Of a stretch of DNA of 13,900 nt, positions 8,942 through 13,900 are shown piece by piece. Made by a program: the position numbers and the translations under genes. The DNA lies in assembly GCA_036375895.1 (NCBI GenBank), contig DASVBJ010000261.1, positions 1 to 13,900 on the forward strand, written 5' to 3'. The notes under the pieces were generated by a model. That model saw only the letters and a program-made list of their open reading frames with translations, was not told the origin of the DNA and made no database searches. Every line of letters starts with the position of its first letter. The first letter of the stretch is position 1. The stretch comes from DASVBJ01 sp036375895 (lineage in GTDB: Bacteria; Actinomycetota; Actinomycetes; JACCUZ01).

Positions 8942-10072
8942 TCAGCCGGAGAGCCGCACCGGCATGAGCAGGTAGCGGTACTCGTCGAGGGCGGCCGCCG
9001 TCGCGGAGGACTTGCCGGAGATCACCGCCGGACGGGTCGAGGCGGTGAACGCGAGCTGCGCGTGGGACGCCTCGAGCGCGCCCAGGCCGTCGAGCAGGTA
9101 GCCCGGGTTGAAGGCGATCGAGATGTCGTCGCCGTCGAGGGCCGCGTCGAGCGACTCGGAGGCCTGCGCCTCGTCACCGGTGCCGGCCTCGAGGGTCACC
9201 GAGCCGTCGGAGAACGACAGCCGGATCGGGGTGTTCCGCTCGGCGACCAGCGCGACCCGGCGTACGGACTCGACGAGCGCGGCGGTCTCGACGGTGGCGA
9301 GCGTCTGCGACTCGGCGGGAAGCAGGGACCGGTACTTCGGGAACTCGCCGTCGAGCAGCCGGGAGGTGGTCCGTCGGCCGGACCCCTCGAAGCCGACGAG
9401 CCCCTCGCCCGCGCCGCCGGAGGCGAGCGCGACCGTGACCTTGTCCGCGCTGGCGAGCGACTTGGCGGTGTCGGACAGCGTCCGGGCCGGGACCAGGGCG
9501 ACGGCCGAGAGGCCGGACTGCTCCGGCGTCCAGGCGAGCTCGCGCACGGCCAGGCGGTAGCGGTCGGTGGCCGCCATGGTGATCTTCTCGCCCTCGATCT
9601 CCAGCCGGACGCCGGTGAGGACCGGCAGCGTGTCGTCGCGACCGGCCGCCACGGAGACCTGCGACACCGCGGCGGCGAACACGTCACCGCGCAGGGAGCC
9701 CGATGCGCCGGGCATCTCCGGCAGGCTCGGGTAGTCCTCGACCGGCAGGGTGAGCAGCGAGAAGCGGGCGCTGCCGCAGGTGAGGACCACCTTCGCCGCG
9801 TCCGTGGCGACCTCGACCGGGCGTGCCGGCAGGCTGCGCGAGATGTCGGCGAGCAGCCGGCCGCTCACGAGGGCCACGCCGGGCTCGGAGATCTCGGCCG
9901 CGATCTCGACCCGGGCCGACACCTCGTAGTCGAAGCTCGACAGCACGAGGCGCCCGTCGGAGGCGTCGAGCATCAGGCCGGCCAGGACCGGGACCGGCGG
10001 TCGGGCCGGCAAGGTGCGCGCAGCCCAGGCCACCGCCTCCGCGAGAACGTCACGCTCCACCCGGAACTTCAC
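8942..10072 (-). CDS. dnaN: DNA polymerase III beta subunit (sliding clamp)
   Basis: The beta clamp forms a ring on DNA that holds polymerase III and other partners. The protein has 376 residues, a standard length, and begins MKFRVERDVLAEAVAWAART. Three repeated clamp domains fit at about 1-125, 130-250 and 255-376. Recognisable pieces are RFSLLTLPVEDYPSLP near 103-118, ATDRYRLAVRELAW at about 168-181, and the C-terminal YRYLLMPVRLSG, which forms part of the partner-binding pocket. The start is GTG at 10072-10070, supported by AGGAGG nine bases upstream. It is the first gene after the dnaA-dnaN intergenic region and is probably followed by gnd, recF and dciA on one transcript. Confidence 0.97.
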   Translation of the reverse strand: MKFRVERDVLAEAVAWAARTLPARPPVPVLAGLMLDASDGRLVLSSFDYEVSARVEIAAEISEPGVALVSGRLLADISRSLPARPVEVATDAAKVVLTCGSARFSLLTLPVEDYPSLPEMPGASGSLRGDVFAAAVSQVSVAAGRDDTLPVLTGVRLEIEGEKITMAATDRYRLAVRELAWTPEQSGLSAVALVPARTLSDTAKSLASADKVTVALASGGAGEGLVGFEGSGRRTTSRLLDGEFPKYRSLLPAESQTLATVETAALVESVRRVALVAERNTPIRLSFSDGSVTLEAGTGDEAQASESLDAALDGDDISIAFNPGYLLDGLGALEASHAQLAFTASTRPAVISGKSSATAAALDEYRYLLMPVRLSG

Positions 10073-10523
10073 CGGACACCGCCTCCTGCCGTTCGCTGTT
10101 CGTCATGCCGCCGGGCTCGGGGATCGGGCCGGCGGACTTGTGGGATGCCGCCCGGACGGACGGCATCGAGCCGGCCGTCCCCAGGCGGGGCGATCCTTAC
10201 TGTTGTCTGTCGAATCCTCGTCCTAGATAAGTGTGGTGACACCACTAGGGGCCGTGGATTGTGGGGAAATCCTGGGAAACCGCTGGTCAGACCGTAGTCC
10301 GAGCTGGGGACAAGTTGCGGACGCCGGTGCGGACGCGCCGCCGCGGGCTGGGGACAGAAGCCGTCGTCCACTGCCACCCACACCCTTCTCCTCCGGGTGT
10401 CCCCAAGTTTCCACAGGCTTGTCCCCAAGGTGTGAACCAACCCTGCAGGGGTCGTCCCGGGCTGCTCCGGGCGGCGGGGACGCTGGGGCCGCCCCAGCGC
10501 CGGCACGGGCTGGTCGGCGAGCT
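10073..10523. other. Likely chromosomal origin (oriC), dnaA-dnaN intergenic region
   Basis: This 451-bp stretch has no credible gene. It lies where most actinobacterial origins are and holds a cluster of DnaA-box-like 9-mers (consensus TTRTCCACA) between 10260 and 10427. Pointing left are TTCCCCACA (10268-10260), TTGTCCCCA (10313-10305) and CTGTCCCCA (10357-10349). Pointing right are TCGTCCACT (10364-10372), GTGTCCCCA (10397-10405), GTTTCCACA (10407-10415) and TTGTCCCCA (10419-10427). None is a perfect box; degenerate boxes are known in high-GC origins. The least GC-rich part is about 10196-10235, next to dnaN, and might be the unwinding side, though it is not strongly AT-rich. Confidence 0.7.
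10233..10245. other. 13-bp inverted repeat at the dnaN side of oriC
   Basis: GTGGT-GAC-ACCAC is a perfect 5-bp dyad with a 3-nt centre. It sits at the edge of the DnaA-box cluster, about 160 nt upstream of dnaN, beside the least GC-rich stretch of the region. It may be a protein-binding site; no known consensus is matched. Confidence 0.4.
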
Positions 10524-12014
10524 TCACCCTTGCCGCGCCTGCGACTTGATGCGGTTGGTCAGCTCGGTCACCTGGTTGTAGACGCTGCGCCGTTCGGCCA
10601 TGAGCTGGCGGATCTTCTTGTCCGCGTGCATGACCGTGGTGTGGTCGCGGCCGCCGAACTGCTGGCCGATCTTCGGCAGGGACAGGTCGGTGAGCTCCCG
10701 GCAGAGGTACATCGCGATCTGTCGCGCGTTGACGAGCACCCGCGACCGCGACGAGCCGCAGAGCTCCTCCATCGACTGCCCGAAGTAGGCCGCGGTCTGC
10801 GCCATGATCGTCGCCGCGGTGATCTCCGGCTGGCTGTTGTCCGGTATCAGGTCCTTGAGCACGATCTCGGCCAGCGCCAGGTCGACACCCTGCCGGTTGA
10901 GGCTCGCGAACGCGGTCACCCGGATCAGGGCACCCTCCAGCTCGCGGATGTTCGTCGAGATCTTGCTGGCGATGAACTCGAGGACCTCGGGCGGCGCGTT
11001 CAGGCGCTCCTGGGCGGCCTTCTTGCGCAGGATGGCGATGCGGGTCTCGAGCTCGGGTGGCTGGACGTCGGTGATGAGGCCCCAGTGGAACCGGTTGCGC
11101 AGCCGGTCCTCCAGGGTGACCAGCTGCTGGGGCGGCCGGTCGCTGGAGATGACGATCTGCTTGTTGGCGTTGTGCAGCGTGTTGAAGGTGTGGAAGAACT
11201 CCTCCTGCGTCTGCTCCTTGTTCTCCAGGAACTGGATGTCGTCGACGAGCAGGATGTCGACATCTCGATAACGCCGCCGGAAGCCGTCGGCCCGGCCGTC
11301 GCGGATCGAGTTGATGAAGTCGTTGGTGAACTCCTCGGAGCTCACGTAGCGCACCCGCACCCCGCCGTACAGGCTCATGCCGTAGTGCCCGATGGCGTGC
11401 AGGAGGTGCGTCTTGCCCAGCCCGGAGTCGCCGTAGATGAACAGTGGGTTGTAGGCCTTGGCCGGCGCCTCGGCGACGGCCACCGCGGCGGCATGGGCGA
11501 ACCGGTTGCTGGAGCCGATGACGAACGTCTCGAACAGGTAGCGCGGGTTCAGGCGGGTGGGCTCGCTCTCCCGCCGCGGACCCGGCTCGCGCCCGGTGCC
11601 GGCGTGACCGACCGTCGGACGGAAGGGCGACGGGTCCTCGGGCTCGGGCGGATCGCCACCGGCCGCCGCCGAGGTCGTGCCCGCGGCCGGCGACGCGGGC
11701 ACCACGTCGGCCGGCTCGTGCTCCAGGCTCGGGTCGACCACGACGGCGATCCGCACGTCCCGGCCGAGCTGCTCGGCCAGGATCGCGGTGACCACGTGGC
11801 GCAGCCGCTGCTCGATGACGTCCTTGGCGAACTCGTTGGGCACCGAGAGCAGCGCCGTGTCACCGACGACGCCGTCCAGCGTCGAGAGCCGCACGAAGGC
11901 GCGCTGCTGCGGGGTCACCGTGTCCTCGATCACAGCGAGCGAGCGGGACCACACCTGTGAGAGGTCGGGGGCCTCGCCGCCACCACCGACGTCGGCGACG
12001 GTCTCGTCGGTCAC
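10524..12014 (-). CDS. dnaA: Chromosomal replication initiator DnaA
   Basis: DnaA binds DnaA boxes at oriC, opens the duplex and recruits the helicase. The protein has 496 residues. Domain I is about 1-90 (SQVWSRSLAVIEDTVTPQQR onward), domain II a Pro/Gly-rich linker about 95-153, domain III the AAA+ core from NPRYLFETFVIGSSNRFAHA with Walker A GDSGLGKT (195-202) and Walker B ILLVDD (254-259), and domain IV the DNA-binding part with GGRDHTTVMHADKK (454-467). The start chosen is GTG at 12014-12012: GGAGGG stands 8 nt upstream and conserved domain I begins soon after. The frame stays open further upstream across the rpmH antisense strand, but that extension is low-complexity and has no family match. 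Confidence 0.97.
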   Translation of the reverse strand: MTDETVADVGGGGEAPDLSQVWSRSLAVIEDTVTPQQRAFVRLSTLDGVVGDTALLSVPNEFAKDVIEQRLRHVVTAILAEQLGRDVRIAVVVDPSLEHEPADVVPASPAAGTTSAAAGGDPPEPEDPSPFRPTVGHAGTGREPGPRRESEPTRLNPRYLFETFVIGSSNRFAHAAAVAVAEAPAKAYNPLFIYGDSGLGKTHLLHAIGHYGMSLYGGVRVRYVSSEEFTNDFINSIRDGRADGFRRRYRDVDILLVDDIQFLENKEQTQEEFFHTFNTLHNANKQIVISSDRPPQQLVTLEDRLRNRFHWGLITDVQPPELETRIAILRKKAAQERLNAPPEVLEFIASKISTNIRELEGALIRVTAFASLNRQGVDLALAEIVLKDLIPDNSQPEITAATIMAQTAAYFGQSMEELCGSSRSRVLVNARQIAMYLCRELTDLSLPKIGQQFGGRDHTTVMHADKKIRQLMAERRSVYNQVTELTNRIKSQARQG

Positions 12015-12076
12015 TGACTCATCCCTCCGTGCATCCGGCGCGGGGTTTATGCCCCTTTTGTCCTGCCCTGGCCCTG

Positions 12077-12097
12077 CTGTCCACACTGTCATCCACA
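12077..12097 (+). promoter_or_regulatory. Pair of DnaA boxes in the dnaA leader
   Basis: CTGTCCACA (12077-12085) and TCATCCACA (12089-12097) each match the TTRTCCACA consensus at 8 of 9 positions and are in the same orientation, 12 bp apart. They lie 63-83 nt upstream of the dnaA start. DnaA commonly represses its own gene through such sites; this is the likely role. Confidence 0.65.
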
Positions 12098-12098
12098 G

Positions 12099-12112
12099 CC
12101 TGTGTACACAGG
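12099..12112. other. 14-bp perfect palindrome in the dnaA leader
   Basis: CCTGTGTACACAGG is self-complementary and lies one base after the pair of DnaA boxes, about 85 nt upstream of the dnaA start. Its TGTGTACAC half is two mismatches from a reversed DnaA box. It may be an operator or an extra DnaA contact. Confidence 0.5.
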
Positions 12113-12205
12113 GTCCCCCGGGCCGGCGCAGTCGCCGCCCATGCGGGATCGAACGGCGGGTGCCAGCGCGACGTCTCGGGTGGGGAAGCCTCCCAGCGAC
12201 GCGCG

Positions 12206-12235
12206 ACGCTAACAACCCGGCAGGTGGCCCAGCAA
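12206..12235 (-). promoter_or_regulatory. Possible dnaA promoter
   Basis: On the - strand TTGCTG (12235-12230) and TAGCGT (12211-12206) are 18 nt apart; the second fits TANNNT. Transcription would start near 12199, giving a leader of about 185 nt that contains the two DnaA boxes and the palindrome. The perfect DnaA box at 12240-12248 lies just upstream of the -35, as in an autoregulated promoter. The -35 match is only partial. Confidence 0.35.
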
Positions 12236-12239
12236 CCGG

Positions 12240-12248
12240 TTGTCCACA
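12240..12248 (+). promoter_or_regulatory. Consensus DnaA box
   Basis: TTGTCCACA is a perfect match to the actinobacterial DnaA box and the only perfect one seen in the window's intergenic regions. It lies in the divergent dnaA-rpmH region, upstream of the possible dnaA -35, and forms most of the left arm of the terminator-like hairpin at 12242-12265. Confidence 0.75.
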
Positions 12249-12265
12249 ACCCGTGGGCTTTTTTT
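12242..12265 (+). terminator. Intrinsic terminator in the dnaA-rpmH divergent region
   Basis: GTCCAC (12242-12247) pairs with GTGGGC (12253-12258) (one G-T) over the loop AACCC and is followed directly by seven T (12259-12265). This is the only classic stem-plus-T-run terminator seen in the window. It faces rpmH, so it would stop + strand transcripts entering from the dnaA side before the rpmH promoter. No + strand gene is visible upstream of it. Confidence 0.5.
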
Positions 12266-12355
12266 GCCGGGACGTGGCACCGTACGGCGTGTCGCGCCGC
12301 CGACGGGGGCTGCGGTGGGGCACAGTCACGGGTTCGCACCGGATGCTGCGCCGGT

Positions 12356-12385
12356 TTGACCGTCCCGCGACCGCGCCCGTACCGT
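12356..12385 (+). promoter_or_regulatory. Promoter of rpmH-rnpA-yidD-yidC
   Basis: TTGACC (12356-12361) and TACCGT (12380-12385) are spaced by 18 nt and match the housekeeping-sigma pattern of actinobacteria (TTGAC, TANNNT). This is the best promoter candidate in the window. Transcription would start near 12392, giving a leader of about 134 nt before rpmH. Confidence 0.5.
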
Positions 12386-12445
12386 TAGCCGGTCGAAGTG
12401 TCGACGGCCGTTGTCGCATGCCCATGCTGTGCGTGGGTGTCCGAT

Positions 12446-12492
12446 GGGGGCCGTGCCCCCTCGACCTAGAGGCAACCACGGCGCCAAGCCGT
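12446..12492 (+). other. Two hairpins in the rpmH leader
   Basis: GGGGGC-CGT-GCCCCC (12446-12460) is a perfect 6-bp stem with a 3-nt loop, and ACGGC-GCCAA-GCCGT (12478-12492) a 5-bp stem with a 5-nt loop. Both fall in the predicted leader RNA before the rpmH Shine-Dalgarno. They could affect expression or RNA stability; no known riboswitch or leader class is recognised. Confidence 0.4.
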
Positions 12493-12525
12493 CGCGCCAC
12501 CACACCGCAGTTCGGGAGCCCTCGA

Positions 12526-12663
12526 GTGAGCAAGCGCACCTTCCAGCCCAACAACCGCCGTCGGGCCAAGACCCACGGCTTCCGCCTGCGCATGCGGACC
12601 CGCGCGGGCCGCGCCATCCTGGCGGCGCGCCGCTCCAAGGGACGCACGCGGCTGTCGGCCTGA
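12526..12663 (+). CDS. rpmH: 50S ribosomal protein L34
   Basis: This 45-residue, very basic protein of the large ribosomal subunit starts SKRTFQPNNRRRAKTHGFRL and ends GRAILAARRSKGRTRLSA, which is the full L34 pattern. The start is GTG at 12526-12528, with GGGAG at 12514-12518 seven bases upstream. It is divergent from dnaA, as in most bacteria, and leads the rnpA-yidD-yidC group. The rnpA start comes 5 nt after its stop. Confidence 0.98.
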   Translation: MSKRTFQPNNRRRAKTHGFRLRMRTRAGRAILAARRSKGRTRLSA

Positions 12664-12668
12664 CCAAC

Positions 12669-13040
12669 GTGCTGCCGGCCGTGGCACGCCTGCGGCGACG
12701 TGAGGAGTTCACGACCGCGCTGCGCGCCGGGCGGCGTCGGACCGGGGGCCGGCCCGCCCCGTTGCTCGTCGTCCACCTGGCGCCCGCCGAGGGCCCGGCC
12801 CGCGGTCCGGCCCGCGCCGGGTTCGTTGTCTCCCGTGCCGTCGGGCCCGCCGTCGTGCGCAACCGGGTCCGGCGCCGTCTGCGGCACCTCGTGCTCGCCC
12901 GCCTGGGCGAGCTGCCTGCCGGGTCACGGCTGGTCGTGCGGGCGCTGCCTCCCGCGGCGCACGCGTCGTACGCCGAGCTCGCCACCGCACTGGACCACGC
13001 GCTGCGCCCATCCAGCGGGTCGGGCAGGCTGACACCATGA
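12669..13040 (+). CDS. rnpA: Ribonuclease P protein component
   Basis: This is the protein subunit of RNase P, which helps the catalytic RNA remove 5' leaders from tRNA precursors. It has 123 residues, normal for the family. It begins LPAVARLRRREEFTTALRAG, and the RNA-binding RNR motif is VVRNRVRRRLRHLV (62-75). AGFVVSRAVGPAVVRN is the conserved core. I chose GTG at 12669-12671 because the typical N-terminus (MLP-x-x-x-RLRR) starts there; no clear Shine-Dalgarno is seen, so translation probably depends on ribosomes finishing rpmH 5 nt upstream. The frame is open further upstream through rpmH, but that part is not coding in this frame. It overlaps yidD by 4 nt (ATGA). Confidence 0.96.
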   Translation: MLPAVARLRRREEFTTALRAGRRRTGGRPAPLLVVHLAPAEGPARGPARAGFVVSRAVGPAVVRNRVRRRLRHLVLARLGELPAGSRLVVRALPPAAHASYAELATALDHALRPSSGSGRLTP

Positions 13041-13312
13041 GGCGGCTGTTGGTCCTGCCCATCCGTGGCTACCAGATGTTCGTGTCCCCGCTGCTCGGGC
13101 CGCGGTGCCGGTTCTACCCGTCGTGCTCGGCCTACGCCGTCGAGGCCATCATGGTCCACGGTCCGCTGCGGGGCTGCTACCTCGCGGCCCGCCGGCTGCT
13201 CCGGTGCCACCCCTGGAACCCCGGGGGCATCGACCCCGTTCCCCCGTCACGCCGGGACCCGGCCAGCTCGGCCGGTCCCACCCCTCACCCGCCACATGGA
13301 GCCGGACTGTGA
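13037..13312 (+). CDS. yidD: Membrane protein insertion efficiency factor YidD
   Basis: YidD is a small membrane-associated protein that assists YidC-dependent insertion. The 91-residue product has the family pattern: PIRGYQMFVSPLLGPRCRFYPSCSAYAVEAI (8-38), with Cys24 and Cys30, then GCYLAARRLLRCHPWNPGGIDPVP (46-69), with Cys47 and Cys57. A Pro-rich tail of about 20 residues follows. It starts with ATG at 13037-13039 overlapping the rnpA stop, and its stop overlaps the yidC start (GTGA). The order rpmH-rnpA-yidD-yidC is widely conserved. Confidence 0.96.
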   Translation: MRRLLVLPIRGYQMFVSPLLGPRCRFYPSCSAYAVEAIMVHGPLRGCYLAARRLLRCHPWNPGGIDPVPPSRRDPASSAGPTPHPPHGAGL

Positions 13313-13900
13313 AGATCCTGGAACCGCTCTACGGGGCCGTCACCTTCGTGATGGTTTCGTTTCATAGCTTGTTCAAATCGCTGGGCTTCGACCCGGCGGG
13401 TGGATGGGCGTGGGGCGGCGCGATCGTCGGTCTGGTGGTGGTCATCCGGATCCTGCTGATCCCGCTGTTCGTCAAGCAGATCAAGGCACAGCGCGGGCTG
13501 CAGATGCTGCAGCCGCAGATCAAGAAGATCCAGGCCAAGTACAAGGGCAAGTCCGACCCGGAGAGCCGCCAGAAGCAGAGCCAGGAAATGATGGCTCTGT
13601 ACAAGGAGACCGGCACCAACCCGCTCGCCAGCTGTCTGCCGATCCTCGCGCAGGCGCCGATCTTCTTCGCGCTGTTCCACGTCCTGAACGGCATCGGCAA
13701 GACCCCGCCGCTCGGCAAGGGCTTCCTCACCGACGAGATGGCGCAGCAGGCGGCCGATGCCGAGATCCTCGGCGCGCACCTCTCCGACAAGTTCATCGGC
13801 GCCGCGGACCTGACGACGCAGATCGTCACCGTCGTGCTGATCGTCCTCATGTCGGCCACGACGTTCATCACGCAGCGGCAGCTGATGACGAAGAACATGC
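13309..13900 (+). CDS. yidC: Membrane protein insertase YidC/Oxa1, 5' part
   Basis: The frame is open from GTG at 13309-13311 to the window end, giving 197 residues of a longer protein. It reads MKILEPLYGAVTFVMVSFHS, then a membrane span about 36-54 with Arg47 (VVVIRILLIPLF), the equivalent of the groove arginine needed for substrate insertion. A basic cytoplasmic helical hairpin follows (about 57-100: KQIKAQRGLQMLQPQIKKIQ and KYKGKSDPESRQKQ), then a second span near 105-126 (NPLASCLPILAQAPIFFALFH) and a third starting near 169. This is the YidC2 core without the large periplasmic domain of Gram-negative YidC. GGAG at 13298-13301 supports the start, which overlaps the yidD stop by 4 nt. Confidence 0.95.
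   Translation, partial: MKILEPLYGAVTFVMVSFHSLFKSLGFDPAGGWAWGGAIVGLVVVIRILLIPLFVKQIKAQRGLQMLQPQIKKIQAKYKGKSDPESRQKQSQEMMALYKETGTNPLASCLPILAQAPIFFALFHVLNGIGKTPPLGKGFLTDEMAQQAADAEILGAHLSDKFIGAADLTTQIVTVVLIVLMSATTFITQRQLMTKNM

Noticed and set aside
7985..10297. Long + strand ORF of 770 residues opposite gnd and dnaN
   Set aside because: Same high-GC shadow effect; it spans two real genes and their spacer and shows no domain.
10233..11960. Long + strand ORF of 575 residues opposite dnaA
   Set aside because: Shadow of dnaA extending into oriC; composition is typical of antisense frames.
12018..12029. Mini-ORF ATG-AGT-CAG-TGA overlapping the dnaA start region
   Set aside because: Three codons only; the ATG is too close to the GGAGGG site to be a likely start, so it is probably chance, though its stop does overlap the dnaA GTG.
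12042..12059. GGGG-TTTATG-CCCC followed by TTTT in the dnaA leader
   Set aside because: Terminator-like on the + strand but the stem is only 4 bp and the T run is short; not strong enough to list as a feature.
12411..12668. Upstream extension of the rnpA frame
   Set aside because: It overlaps rpmH fully in another frame, and the RNase P protein N-terminus fits the GTG at 12669.
12015..12887. Open frame extending dnaA upstream by about 291 residues
   Set aside because: It crosses the antisense of rpmH and rnpA, is low-complexity Arg/Pro/Gly sequence, and the GTG at 12014 has a good Shine-Dalgarno and a normal DnaA N-terminus.

Overview
This 13.9 kb window is the replication-origin core of a high-GC Gram-positive bacterium (Actinomycetota). 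The evidence is the very high GC content, heavy use of GTG starts (10 of the 13 genes whose start is in the window), the gene order rpmH-dnaA-dnaN-gnd-recF-dciA(DUF721)-gyrB-gyrA-DUF3566-tRNA-Ile-tRNA-Ala, and small families typical of the phylum (DUF3566, the DLW-39 small protein). I cannot name the genus from the sequence alone.

Layout, left to right. Positions 1-343 hold the 3' end of a UvrA-like ABC ATPase gene on the + strand. Everything from about 452 to 12014 is on the - strand. Read in the direction of transcription it runs dnaA (12014-10524), the dnaA-dnaN intergenic region with degenerate DnaA boxes (likely oriC), dnaN, gnd, recF, dciA, then a 270 bp gap with dyads and a possible promoter, gyrB, gyrA, a DUF3566 membrane protein, a terminator hairpin, tRNA-Ile, a 40-residue DLW-39 protein and tRNA-Ala. 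To the right of dnaA, a 511 bp divergent region carries near-consensus DnaA boxes, an apparent intrinsic terminator with a T7 tract, and an rpmH promoter. The + strand genes rpmH, rnpA, yidD and yidC (cut by the window end) follow.

The genes form three working groups. DnaA, DnaN, RecF, DciA and gyrase cover initiation, the sliding clamp, gap repair, helicase loading and supercoiling. The two tRNAs, L34 and the RNase P protein serve translation and tRNA maturation. YidD and YidC serve membrane protein insertion. Gnd is the one metabolic gene inside the replication cluster. Several neighbours overlap by 4 nt (gyrA/DUF3566, recF/dciA, rnpA/yidD, yidD/yidC), which suggests translational coupling.

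The coding content is conserved and ordinary, and I see no mobile element, CRISPR array or new gene system. The more interesting signals are non-coding: the split distribution of DnaA boxes on both sides of dnaA, a terminator overlapping the only perfect DnaA box, several perfect palindromes in the spacers, and a small-protein gene wedged between two tRNA genes. The promoter, operator and terminator calls are by eye.
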